A DNA stretch of 64,000 nucleotides from Fictibacillus phosphorivorans (GTDB taxonomy: Bacteria; Bacillota; Bacilli; Bacillales; Fictibacillaceae), in the NCBI RefSeq assembly GCF_001619875.1, contig NZ_LRFC01000001.1, forward strand, positions 248,001 to 312,000, in the 5' to 3' direction. Shown here one piece after another: positions 8,844 through 16,889 of this stretch (its first letter is position 1; each line of letters begins with the position of its first letter). The notes under the pieces are model-generated. The model worked only from the letters and a program-made list of their open reading frames with translations, was not told the origin of the DNA and ran no database searches. Position numbers and translations under genes: made by a program.

Positions 8844-10196
8844 ATGAAAGCAGCTAAAATTATAAGTTTCTTACTGATGTTTAGTCTCTTTGCAAACTTG
8901 TGTGTAACACCTACTGCATCTGCAACTGATATAGGTAAAGACATTGCTTTTAACGCAGAATTGAAAGCGATTGCAAAGAAAACGTATGCGTTCTATCAAG
9001 ATCATACAGATCCGAAAACAGGAATGACCTATGATGAAACGAGATATACAGCAGAGGGTAAGAAAGACGCAACTCACACATCTCCAACGAACATCGGGAT
9101 GTATATGATGAGTACCGTATCTGCTCAACAATTAGGAATCATCACGAGAGATGAAGCGGTTAAACGCATCCAAGTCACATTAAATACTGTAGAAAAGCTG
9201 GAAAAATGGAACGGCCTTTTTTATAACTGGTACAACACGAACGACGGTTCAATCAAGAAAGACTGGGGGCAATTTATCTCTCAAGTTGATAACGGATGGC
9301 TGTCAGCTGGATTGATCGTAGTTGGACAAGCTTATGATGAGTTGAATCCACAAACAAGCAAGATCGTTGAAAACATGAACTACACAACGTTATATGATCC
9401 TGAAGTAGGTCAATTCCGCGGAGGATATGATGTAGCTAAAGGAAAATTAACTGATCATCATTATGGATTGTTTAATACTGAACCTCGTGTAGCGAGTTAC
9501 ATTTCGATTGGAAAAGGGGATGTACCGAGCGATCACTGGTGGAAGATGTACCGAACAATGCCAAAAGAGTGGGATTGGCAAGGTCAAATTCCTGAAGGTG
9601 AAACACATGAATACGACGGCGTTTCCGTTTTTGAAGGCCACTATGAATACAATGGTGTAAAATTCGTTCCTAGTTGGGGAGGCAGCATGTTTGAAAGCCT
9701 TATGCCAGGAATTGTTTTAAAAGAAAAAGATCTAGGTAAGAACGCGCTTGGCCTTAACAATAAACGTCACGTTGAATTGCAGCAAGCCTTTGCAAAAGAA
9801 AAGGGATACCCAGCTTGGGGCTTCTCACCTTCGGCTACGCCTGATGGTTACAGCGAATTTGCAGCTACACCGCTCGGAACGTCTGGATACAAAGATGGTG
9901 CAACCGTTACTGCGCATGCGTCATTCTTAGCATTAGATTACGATCCGGAAGCAGTTCGGACAAACATCAAAGCATTGAAAGAGCTAAACACGTACAGCAA
10001 GTATGGATTCTATGATTCTGTTAACGTCGAGACCGGCGAGATCGCAAAAGCGTACCTTGCACTCGATCAGGGAATGATCATGGTTTCGATCGCCAACTAT
10101 TTAAAAGATGGCGTGATTCGTGACTACTTCCACAAAGACCCAATCGGTAAGAAACCTGAAGAACTGCTTGAAAAAGAAGTGTTTTCTATTCAATAG
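8844..10196 (+). CDS. Secreted GH144-like endo-beta-1,2-glucanase
   Basis: 450 residues from the ATG at 8844, which has a GAGGAG site; the longer upstream frame would run through the operator. A Sec signal peptide ends at about ASA/TD. The mature protein shows the glucoamylase-like (PF10091) pattern: SPTNIGMYMMS, SQVDNGWLSAGL, LTDHHYGLFNTEPR, SWGGSMFESLMP, WGFSPSATPDGY and ATPLGTSGYK, then AHASFLALD. This is the layout of bacterial GH144 enzymes that cut beta-1,2-glucan to sophoro-oligosaccharides outside the cell. The shared operator and the nearby 1,2-beta-oligoglucan phosphorylase support that substrate. I have not assigned catalytic residues. Confidence 0.82.
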   Translation: MKAAKIISFLLMFSLFANLCVTPTASATDIGKDIAFNAELKAIAKKTYAFYQDHTDPKTGMTYDETRYTAEGKKDATHTSPTNIGMYMMSTVSAQQLGIITRDEAVKRIQVTLNTVEKLEKWNGLFYNWYNTNDGSIKKDWGQFISQVDNGWLSAGLIVVGQAYDELNPQTSKIVENMNYTTLYDPEVGQFRGGYDVAKGKLTDHHYGLFNTEPRVASYISIGKGDVPSDHWWKMYRTMPKEWDWQGQIPEGETHEYDGVSVFEGHYEYNGVKFVPSWGGSMFESLMPGIVLKEKDLGKNALGLNNKRHVELQQAFAKEKGYPAWGFSPSATPDGYSEFAATPLGTSGYKDGATVTAHASFLALDYDPEAVRTNIKALKELNTYSKYGFYDSVNVETGEIAKAYLALDQGMIMVSIANYLKDGVIRDYFHKDPIGKKPEELLEKEVFSIQ

Positions 10197-10298
10197 AGTT
10201 ATTTAGCACCTGAATCCATCTGGACGAGGGTGTTTTTTGTTGTCTAAATAGTGTAAAAACAGCAGATATGGAGTGAGATAGTTAGTCTTGGTCATCAA

Positions 10299-10400
10299 TG
10301 CTTTTAAGGTGGAACTGAATGCTTTAGTGGCGGTAAGCCGTTCATCTAAGGTGGAACGAAGCCTTTTACAGGTGGTCACAACCATTTTAGCGGCGAACGT
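10299..10400. repeat. Array of 21 bp units, core TTTTAAGGTGGAAC
   Basis: Units start at 10299, 10320, 10341, 10362 and 10383, exactly 21 bases apart. The core (TTTTA-GGTGG or close variants) is kept while the other positions vary. It lies in the 313-base gap between the glucanase and the next plus-strand gene. Nothing else was recognised in that gap apart from the ribosome binding site of the next gene. Confidence 0.7.
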
Positions 10401-10510
10401 GTAATAAATATAAGAACACGTACCGTAAAAACCAACAAAAAGGGTTCACGCACCATATGTCGAACTATCCACTGTAAGTTTTTACAAATCAAGGGAGGAA
10501 GTGAACTCCA

Positions 10511-11314
10511 GTGTGTACAAGCTTTGTTTTGCACAAGGATAAACCATACATCGGAATGAATTTTGATATATCAAAGCGTCCCATTAAGATCGCATTAGTA
10601 GGCGACGATCAGCTTATTATCTCTCAAAAAGAAGGCGGCAGATTTCTGCCTGCTTTTGGTCTAAACAAAAATGGTACCTTTATGAATCTCCAGATCGTGG
10701 ATCCAAATGAAGAGGGGAAATATAGAAGAGGTAAGAACTGTGTACATATCATGAGGCTGTTTGATGAAGTATTGTCTGGAAAAGTGGCAACTGCAGAGTT
10801 GCCGTCTTATCTTCAGGAAAAAGAGGTTGTAAATGTCCCGGAGTACAGTGTACATAGTTTGATAGCTGCTCCGAACAACAAGTCTTATATTGTGGAGCCA
10901 GGCAGACAATATCTAGACGCAGATTCAATAAAAAATGATTTTATGGTGCTCACCAATTTTTCAGTGGCAGATAATTTGAGTTCTGATTTAGAAACTATAG
11001 ATGGGCCAGGGAGTGAGCGTTATAAGATAGTTTATTCCAAGATTCAAAACAACGTAGATGACTTTTCAGTAGAAAAAGGGTTAACCGTTCTTAGAGAAGC
11101 CTGTCAATTTGATGGGAATTACCCTACACAGCTATCTTTAATTTTTAGTCCGGAAGAAAATAGTGTTTATTTTACTCTCAATGGGGACTTTGATAAGAAA
11201 TTTCGATTCTCTTTCTTAGAAAATAAAATTACCACGATATCAGGTTTTGAGAAGGAAAGTGACGTTGTGTTAACCAAAAAGGGCATTTTATTGTCCGAAC
11301 TGGAGCAGTTTTAA
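10511..11314 (+). CDS. Linear amide C-N hydrolase (choloylglycine hydrolase / AAT-like, Ntn fold)
   Basis: 267 residues. The start codon is GTG and the second residue is Cys (MCTSFVLHKDKPYIGMNFD), as expected of N-terminal-nucleophile amidases in which Cys2 becomes the catalytic N-terminus after Met removal. Other family marks are the Asp in GMNFD and the Asn in FSVADNLS / FTLNGDFD. Such enzymes cut linear amides: bile-salt conjugates, penicillin V, N-acyl homoserine lactones or N-acyl amino acids. The substrate here is unknown. A GGGAGG site lies about 12 bases upstream, slightly far. It is followed after 24 bases by the acyl-CoA dehydrogenase-like gene. Confidence 0.75.
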   Translation: MCTSFVLHKDKPYIGMNFDISKRPIKIALVGDDQLIISQKEGGRFLPAFGLNKNGTFMNLQIVDPNEEGKYRRGKNCVHIMRLFDEVLSGKVATAELPSYLQEKEVVNVPEYSVHSLIAAPNNKSYIVEPGRQYLDADSIKNDFMVLTNFSVADNLSSDLETIDGPGSERYKIVYSKIQNNVDDFSVEKGLTVLREACQFDGNYPTQLSLIFSPEENSVYFTLNGDFDKKFRFSFLENKITTISGFEKESDVVLTKKGILLSELEQF

Positions 11315-11338
11315 ATCAAAAACAAGGAGCGAATATCA

Positions 11339-12955
11339 ATGAACATTGCTTCCGAACATCATGTTGTTAAAGGCAAGAACACCTATACCTTCAATGCGTT
11401 TTTGCTAAAGCGCGATAGCATGGACTGGTACAGAGATGAACTATTTCTGCATAAGGCGGTCAGACGGTATGCGGGTAAGAATGTAGACTCCATACATAAC
11501 GCAATCCTATCTTTTTCCCCTGTCGTTTCCTCAAAATGGAACAAGTTGGCGGAGCAGAACGCGAGACCGGAAGTACGTCCATATATGCTTCATTATGACG
11601 CATTTAATAACCGCATTGACCGGATTGTTCGCCCGCAGGAAATGCATATTCTTGAGAAAGAAGTGTTTGGAGAAGGACTCTTTTCGAGTAAAATGGCACC
11701 TTGGGAAAGCTTTGTTAAAAGAATGTTAATCCACCAGCTAGGCGAGGCGGGAGTTGCTTGTCCGTTAACATGCACGATTGGATTGATCGCACTGCTAGAG
11801 CAATATCCAAATGGAGATCACCCTGAACTCCGCGAAATTTTACAGCATACAAAAGAAGGGATGGACGGAGATTTTGCGATAGGTGCACAATTCATGTCAG
11901 AGATCCAAGGCGGGTCAGACCTTCCGGCGAATGTTCTTGAAGCTGTTCCTGACGGAAAGAACTACCGTTTGTATGGAAACAAGTTCTTCTGTTCTGTTGC
12001 GCATGCCGATTATTCAGTCGTAACGGCGAAAGTAACAGGATCAGATAAGGTATCTACATTCATTGTTCCGTCTTGGCTGCCTGGTGACAAACTACCGGAA
12101 AAAAGGAACAGCTATCAAATCAACCGGATTAAATGGAAGATGGGAACAGCAGAGCTTCCGACAGGTGAAATTCAGTATGATGGCGCAGTCGCGTATCCTG
12201 TAGGACCAAATGATAAAGGTGTTGCTGTTGCAGCAGGAATCGTGCTGACGTTATCACGTCTTGAGATCGGTATTGCGTGTGCTGGTTTTATGCTGCGTGC
12301 TTCTCGTGAAGCGAAACTTTACGGTGATTTCCGTACGGTTTTTGGTAAAAAGGTAAAAGATTACCCGCTTTCGGCAAGTACATTACTAAGATTACAGCAT
12401 GCAGCCGAACGCACAACGGCAGGAGCGTTTAAAATATATGATCTTTTCCTCAGTCTACATCAACCGCTGAATGCAGGTATTCCAAAGGATCAGCCTGAAG
12501 AGCTTCGAAAACAGCTTTTTAACTTAAGAGAGCTTATTTTACTGCAAAAGATTTGTGTAACCAATGAAGGAGCAGACGTATTGCGTGATGCCATTTCCGT
12601 GTTCGGCGGTCACGGGGTGATGGAGGAGTTCTCAGCACTGCCTCGCATCTTCCGTGATGTTGTCGTTAACGAACAGTGGGAAGGACCTCGCAATCTTTTG
12701 TTAACTCAAATTTACCGTGACATCGAGCGAGTAGCAGACTGGTACCATCCTGATGAATTTGTAAGAAATGTTTTAAAAGGTGCGGCAGAGGAAACAATCA
12801 CGATGTTTTCGAATCAACTAGTTGATCTATTGCAAAAACCTGTTTGCAGAGAAGTGAACGAAGAATCTATCAAAGCTGCAGAGGAATGGGATGCGTTTTG
12901 TGATTTGTTCTTCAAAGCTTATCAGACTGTTGCGAGGGAAGAAGTGCTTAAATAA
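11339..12955 (+). CDS. Acyl-CoA dehydrogenase family protein (AidB-like)
   Basis: 538 residues, longer than ordinary acyl-CoA dehydrogenases (about 380), as in the AidB/ACAD11-like branch. Seen: the FAD-binding signature GAQFMSEIQGGSDLPAN, the middle beta domain (KFFCSVAHADYSVVTAK), and the C-terminal helical domain with AISVFGGHGVMEE and DVVVNEQWEGPRNLL. The chemistry would be FAD-dependent oxidation of an acyl-CoA, or a protective role as in AidB. The ATG has an AAGGAG site 8 bases away. It is close behind the amidase gene, so the two may act on one N-acyl substrate, but that is inference. Confidence 0.8.
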   Translation: MNIASEHHVVKGKNTYTFNAFLLKRDSMDWYRDELFLHKAVRRYAGKNVDSIHNAILSFSPVVSSKWNKLAEQNARPEVRPYMLHYDAFNNRIDRIVRPQEMHILEKEVFGEGLFSSKMAPWESFVKRMLIHQLGEAGVACPLTCTIGLIALLEQYPNGDHPELREILQHTKEGMDGDFAIGAQFMSEIQGGSDLPANVLEAVPDGKNYRLYGNKFFCSVAHADYSVVTAKVTGSDKVSTFIVPSWLPGDKLPEKRNSYQINRIKWKMGTAELPTGEIQYDGAVAYPVGPNDKGVAVAAGIVLTLSRLEIGIACAGFMLRASREAKLYGDFRTVFGKKVKDYPLSASTLLRLQHAAERTTAGAFKIYDLFLSLHQPLNAGIPKDQPEELRKQLFNLRELILLQKICVTNEGADVLRDAISVFGGHGVMEEFSALPRIFRDVVVNEQWEGPRNLLLTQIYRDIERVADWYHPDEFVRNVLKGAAEETITMFSNQLVDLLQKPVCREVNEESIKAAEEWDAFCDLFFKAYQTVAREEVLK

Positions 12956-12978
12956 GCTTGATAATGCTTGCAATTTGT

Positions 12979-13102
12979 TTTATAGGCCCTTGTTCATCAT
13001 TTATAGGCCCTTAAAGAAAGTTTATAGGTCTTCAAAAAAGTTTATAGGCCATCAAAAAAATTTTTAGTCTCTTATACATTATTTATAGGCTTTTCGACAA
13101 AA
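12979..13102. repeat. Array of about 21 bp units, core TTTATAGGCC
   Basis: Six units begin near 12979, 13000, 13021, 13041, 13061 and 13082 (spacing 20-21). The core TTTATAGGC/TC is well kept except in the fifth unit; the following 11 bases differ. It lies between the convergent acyl-CoA dehydrogenase and sugar-permease genes, just before their bidirectional terminator. Confidence 0.75.
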
Positions 13103-13126
13103 AACCAGTCCCCGCCTCACATGAAA

Positions 13127-13160
13127 AAAGGAGCTGGCCCAAAGTTTGGCCGGCTCCTTT
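13127..13160. terminator. Bidirectional terminator
   Basis: A 13 bp stem AAAGGAGCTGGCC / GGCCGGCTCCTTT (one G-T pair), 13127-13139 with 13148-13160, with A-run on the left and T-rich tail on the right. It serves the plus-strand dehydrogenase and the minus-strand transporter operon. Confidence 0.85.
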
Positions 13161-13169
13161 CTACTATTA

Positions 13170-14012
13170 TTATTTCATCCCTGAGATCGTATAGCCTTCG
13201 ATAATATGCTTTTGGAAGATGATAAAAATAATGACGATCGGCACGACCATGAACGTTGAACCGGCCATCTGCAGCGCGAAGTTTCCTCCGTATTGCCCTT
13301 TCAATAAGCTTAAGCCAACTGATAACGTATATAGACTCTCATCGTTCGCAATGATCAGAGGCCATAAGAAGCTGTTCCATCCTGCTATAAAAGTTAGTAT
13401 TCCCTGTACGGCCATAATGGGCTTAGAGATCGGCAGAACCAGCTGCATAAACACACGGAATTCACTTGCGCCGTCAAGTCGGGCTGCTTCAAGCAGTTCA
13501 TCTGGTATCGTAGACATAAACTGTCGGAACAAGAAGATACTGAATGCACCCACTAAACCTGGCAGAACAATTCCTGCCATTGTATTCGTTAATCCCATCT
13601 GGTTCAGAATGAGGTACACAGGAATCATTGTCACTTGTCCAGGAATCATCATGGTTGCCAGTACGAGATAGAAAAGTTTCTCTCTGCCTTTAAACTTGTA
13701 CTTAGCGAACGCATATCCAGCCATCGCATTAAAGAAAAGTCCGACAAAAGAACAGAGGACAATGATAATCGTATTTCGCAAGTACACAGCAAAGTTCATA
13801 TTTTCAAACAGATAGATGAAGTTATCCATTGTAAAGGTTTCAGGCCACAATGTTGGGGTGAGCTGAAGCACTTCACTTTCAGGTTTGAACGCAGAAAGAA
13901 TCATCCAGATAAATGGAATGGCCACTAAAAGACCGCCAAGCGTTAAAACGATTCCTGCAATCCACTGCTGAATTCTGTATGCTTTTTTAGCATCAGATGC
14001 TTTTGTTTTCAT
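13170..14012 (-). CDS. Sugar ABC transporter permease (MalG-like)
   Basis: 280 residues, about six membrane helices. The conserved cytoplasmic EAA loop reads LLEAARLDGASEFRVFMQLV followed by LPISKP, placing it in the MalG/CUT1 permease family. It is the third gene of the operon (binding protein, MalF-like, MalG-like). Context with the GH94 phosphorylase and LacI suggests import of sophoro-oligosaccharides. No ATPase gene is present; in Bacillus a shared MsmX-type ATPase usually energises such importers. Confidence 0.9.
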   Translation of the reverse strand: MKTKASDAKKAYRIQQWIAGIVLTLGGLLVAIPFIWMILSAFKPESEVLQLTPTLWPETFTMDNFIYLFENMNFAVYLRNTIIIVLCSFVGLFFNAMAGYAFAKYKFKGREKLFYLVLATMMIPGQVTMIPVYLILNQMGLTNTMAGIVLPGLVGAFSIFLFRQFMSTIPDELLEAARLDGASEFRVFMQLVLPISKPIMAVQGILTFIAGWNSFLWPLIIANDESLYTLSVGLSLLKGQYGGNFALQMAGSTFMVVPIVIIFIIFQKHIIEGYTISGMK

Positions 14013-14028
14013 GTTCTCACCTCACGTC

Positions 14029-14934
14029 TTAAATGTCGGTATCTTTCTTTTGCAAACGGAACTGAATCATCGTGATGATAATGATCGTAACAAACAGAAC
14101 GAACGATCCTGCAGCGGCATAACCAAAGTTGCTTAACTGGAATCCGTTTCTGTAGATAAATAGTGCAACAGAAGTCGTACTATCAAGCGGTCCACCGTTT
14201 GTCATAACAAATGGTTCCTCGAAGAACTGAACCCATCCGATCATCGTTGTAATCGATACAAAGAAAATCGCGTAACGAAGAAGAGGGATCGTGATCTTCG
14301 TAAGCTGCTTCCAGTTGTTTGCTCCATCGAGCTGAGCGGCTTCATAATACGTTTTCGGAATGCCTTGCAGGGCAGCTAAGAAGATGATCATATTCACACC
14401 GATTGCACGCCAAACGGCTAATGCGATTAAAGAACCTTTTGCAATCGTTGGATCCTGCAGCCACGGAATAGCAGGGATGCCAACTAAGCCTAAAAGGTAA
14501 TTAAACAAACCGAACTGCGGGTTATACAGGTATGTCCATACAACGGCTACCGCAACAACGTTTGTGATGGAAGGCATATAAAAAACGAGACGAAAAGCCT
14601 TAAAAATACGTGCTGTACCAAAGTTGATTAAAAGCGCAATACCAAGTGAACAGGCGATAACTAGCGGAACACCAAACACAACATAAAAGATGGTGTTTCC
14701 AATTGATTTTAAAAAGATCGGATCTTGAAAGATATTTATATAGTTTTCTATGCCAATAAAACTAATATTTGAATAGTCTGCGAGTCCAGCTAAATCAATA
14801 TCTGTAAAACTAATCACCAATGCAAGAACAATGGGGAAAAGAGAGAATAAGGCCAATAAAGCAAGAGCCGGTCCAATGAAGAGGTAAGGAGTTGTTTTTG
14901 AGTAACTTTTCATGTTTTGTTTCACATCCTTCAT
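14029..14934 (-). CDS. Sugar ABC transporter permease (MalF-like)
   Basis: 301 residues with six membrane helices and the EAA loop YYEAAQLDGANNWKQLTKI followed by TIPLL, as in MalF/CUT1 permeases. A second in-frame ATG at 14913 has AAGGATG upstream, so the true start may be 7 codons later. 16 bases separate it from the MalG-like gene. A terminator-like hairpin lies between it and the binding-protein gene, which would lower its level relative to the binding protein. Confidence 0.9.
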   Translation of the reverse strand: MKDVKQNMKSYSKTTPYLFIGPALALLALFSLFPIVLALVISFTDIDLAGLADYSNISFIGIENYINIFQDPIFLKSIGNTIFYVVFGVPLVIACSLGIALLINFGTARIFKAFRLVFYMPSITNVVAVAVVWTYLYNPQFGLFNYLLGLVGIPAIPWLQDPTIAKGSLIALAVWRAIGVNMIIFLAALQGIPKTYYEAAQLDGANNWKQLTKITIPLLRYAIFFVSITTMIGWVQFFEEPFVMTNGGPLDSTTSVALFIYRNGFQLSNFGYAAAGSFVLFVTIIIITMIQFRLQKKDTDI

Positions 14935-14953
14935 CGATACCCGTGCTGATAAT

Positions 14954-14986
14954 AAAAAGGTAACGAGCAGGATGAACTGCTCGTTA
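14954..14986 (-). terminator. Intra-operon hairpin between binding protein and permease genes
   Basis: A perfect 10 bp stem (TAACGAGCAG, 14961-14970, with 14977-14986) with a six-base loop. On the minus strand it is followed by CCTTTTTATTATC. It fits a partial terminator or RNA-stabilising stem that lets the binding protein be made in excess over the permeases. Confidence 0.7.
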
Positions 14987-15005
14987 GACCCCCGTCAGCC
15001 GGATG

Positions 15006-16259
15006 TTATTTCTTTAAAATCTCTTCAGCTTTCTTATCAAAAGCATCCATTTCTTTTTGAACATCTGCTCCACCACGGTAGATTTTCTCAAAGCTCTTTA
15101 AATACGTTTGAGCAATTTCTTCCCACTGCTTGATAACCGGCATCGGTTGTGAACTTTCCATTTGTTCACCGAATGATTTGTAATACTCATTACTAGTCAG
15201 TGACTCATCTTCCCATGCTTTTTGTGTTGCAGGAAGAGAATTCGTCATTTCCATCCACTTTAACTGTGTTTCAGGTTTACTCATGTAAGCTGCAAATTTC
15301 AACGCTTCTTTTTCATGCTTCGTGTGCTCGAACACAGAAAGGTTAGAGCCGCCAAGTGCAGAGATATTGTTTTCCTTTGCTGGAAGTACAGCCGTACCCC
15401 ATTTACCTTCTAAGTCAGGCGCTTGGTCGTTGATCAGCTTGATCATCCATGGACCACTGATGAACATTGGAAGAATTCCATCTCCACGGAAGCCTTGAAT
15501 AATATCCATTCCCAGTTCTTCCTTTGGAGCCGCTCCGCTTTCATAGAAGCTGTTCAAATATTCTACTGCTTCTACAAACTTAGGATCGTTAAAGTTCGGT
15601 TCGTTGTTCGGTCCTAAAAGCTCAGCACCGTTTTGGCGGGCGAACATAAAGGAGAGACTCTGTTCTTTCGCATCAATCGAGATACCATATTTTCCTTTGC
15701 CGCGGTCAGCCAATTTGTCAGCTGCTTCCTTCAGCTCGTCCCAAGTCTTTGGAGCTTCTTTATAGCCAGCTTTTTCTAACAAATCTGTGCGGTAGTATAA
15801 TAAACGTGTGTCAACGTACCAAGGTACACCAACCATTTTGTCTTCAAACTTAGTCGTTTCAACAGAACCTTCAAAGAAATGCTTCGGATCAAGTTCCGGG
15901 TAATCTTTTACATGTGGTGTTAAATCTTTTAACGCTCCAGCTGCTGCAAATTCCGGAATCCAAGTTGTTCCCATTTGAAGAACATCAGGACCCTTTTTGG
16001 AAGCAACTGCTGTTAATAGTTTGTCATGTGCTTGATCCCACGGAAGTGCTTGTACTTTAACATCAATCTTGGGATTTTCTTTTTCGAATTGTTCTGCGAT
16101 TTTAGGAAGCGATTTTGCTTCTTCTCCCATACCCCAAACCGTAATCGTTGTCTTGCCATCTTCTCCAGAACCCGAAGAGCATCCTGCAAGTGCGCCAGAA
16201 AGGACTAGAGCACCAACCATTGACGTTACCATCGATTTGTTAAACCAACGTTTTTTCAT
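15006..16259 (-). CDS. Sugar-binding lipoprotein of an ABC importer (family 1 SBP)
   Basis: 417 residues. A lipoprotein signal with lipobox ALAGC (Cys about residue 27) anchors it outside the membrane. The mature part follows the extracellular solute-binding family 1 pattern: ITVWGMGEEAKSLPKIAEQF at the start, then PWYVDTRLLYYRTDLLEKAG and FISGPWMIKLI. Orthologous arrangement in Listeria: the binding protein for sophoro-oligosaccharides is encoded beside the 1,2-beta-oligoglucan phosphorylase (recalled from literature). Its promoter at 16356-16384 carries an operator over the start site. Confidence 0.88.
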   Translation of the reverse strand: MKKRWFNKSMVTSMVGALVLSGALAGCSSGSGEDGKTTITVWGMGEEAKSLPKIAEQFEKENPKIDVKVQALPWDQAHDKLLTAVASKKGPDVLQMGTTWIPEFAAAGALKDLTPHVKDYPELDPKHFFEGSVETTKFEDKMVGVPWYVDTRLLYYRTDLLEKAGYKEAPKTWDELKEAADKLADRGKGKYGISIDAKEQSLSFMFARQNGAELLGPNNEPNFNDPKFVEAVEYLNSFYESGAAPKEELGMDIIQGFRGDGILPMFISGPWMIKLINDQAPDLEGKWGTAVLPAKENNISALGGSNLSVFEHTKHEKEALKFAAYMSKPETQLKWMEMTNSLPATQKAWEDESLTSNEYYKSFGEQMESSQPMPVIKQWEEIAQTYLKSFEKIYRGGADVQKEMDAFDKKAEEILKK

Positions 16260-16334
16260 GTGATTTCCCCCTATAGATTTGCTTTGTCAGCAATTCCTAA
16301 TTTTAATATTCCCGAATTTTCTTTGAAATTATTG

Positions 16335-16384
16335 TTGAAACGTTTCGATAAGCACATTATAATTCAAGTTGTAATCGTTTTCAA
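16335..16384 (-). promoter_or_regulatory. Promoter and LacI-type operator of the transporter operon
   Basis: On the minus strand, TTGAAA (16379-16384), a 17-base spacer and TATAAT (16356-16361) form a good sigma-A promoter. The palindrome TTGAAACGTTTCGATAA (16335-16351) covers the expected start site. This is a classical repressor position. Confidence 0.85.
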
Positions 16385-16477
16385 CACAGAATTTTAAAAA
16401 AGTTATAAACTTCCATTGTTGTTGAAAATAAAGGGTTTTACAGTGTGGCTCTTTTATTAGAAGGGAAATCAATGAAA

Positions 16478-16537
16478 TTGACACGCAGTAAAATACATCT
16501 TATAATCGCCTTGAATTTAATTGAAACGTTTCGATAA
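16478..16537 (+). promoter_or_regulatory. Promoter and LacI-type operator of the phosphorylase gene
   Basis: TTGACA (16478-16483), a 17-base spacer and TATAAT (16501-16506) form a consensus sigma-A promoter. The same palindrome TTGAAACGTTTCGATAA lies at 16521-16537, just after the expected start site. It is divergent from the transporter promoter and probably controlled by the same LacI protein. The leader to the start codon is about 375 bases. Confidence 0.88.
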
Positions 16538-16579
16538 AATATTATTTCAGGGTGTAATCAAGTTGTTGTTTGGATGGGT

Positions 16580-16620
16580 TTGATTTCCGTTCCAGGTGCT
16601 CGCACCCTGCACTCCAATCA
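16580..16620 (-). repeat. Internally deleted copy of the dispersed ~150 bp element
   Basis: On the minus strand this reads as the left end (TTGGAGTGCAGGGTGCGAG) joined directly to the right end (CACCTGGAACGGAAATCAA) of the element seen intact at 47264 and 52611. In the intact copies GCGAG occurs near both ends, and the junction here falls at that word. The remainder of the 630-base gap 16260-16889 holds the two promoters and a long leader with no gene. Confidence 0.75.
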
Positions 16621-16889
16621 ATGTCACAGAAGTAAATAAATATTGTTAGCTTCTAGAGAGAGCCTTAAAGGCTTCATCTGAAAAATCTTACGAAGATTAT
16701 TGTTTATTGCGTAACCTTCCGAAGACTAGACTTCATTCTCAAGGTAAACGAGTGTAGATGGTGTATTTACTTGAGGAACTTCTTTAAGGGAAATACAAGG
16801 AAGCTTGAGTCATGAACAAATGCTAAGGCAAGAGCCTTAATGTAAACTGCAGTTTTCAAACTTACGATCCAGAAAAGAGGCGGTAAACG

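Noticed and set aside
12979-13102. CRISPR array
   Set aside because: Repeats of 8-12 bases with 9-13 base spacers are far too short, no dyad-symmetric repeat, and no cas genes are present anywhere in the window.
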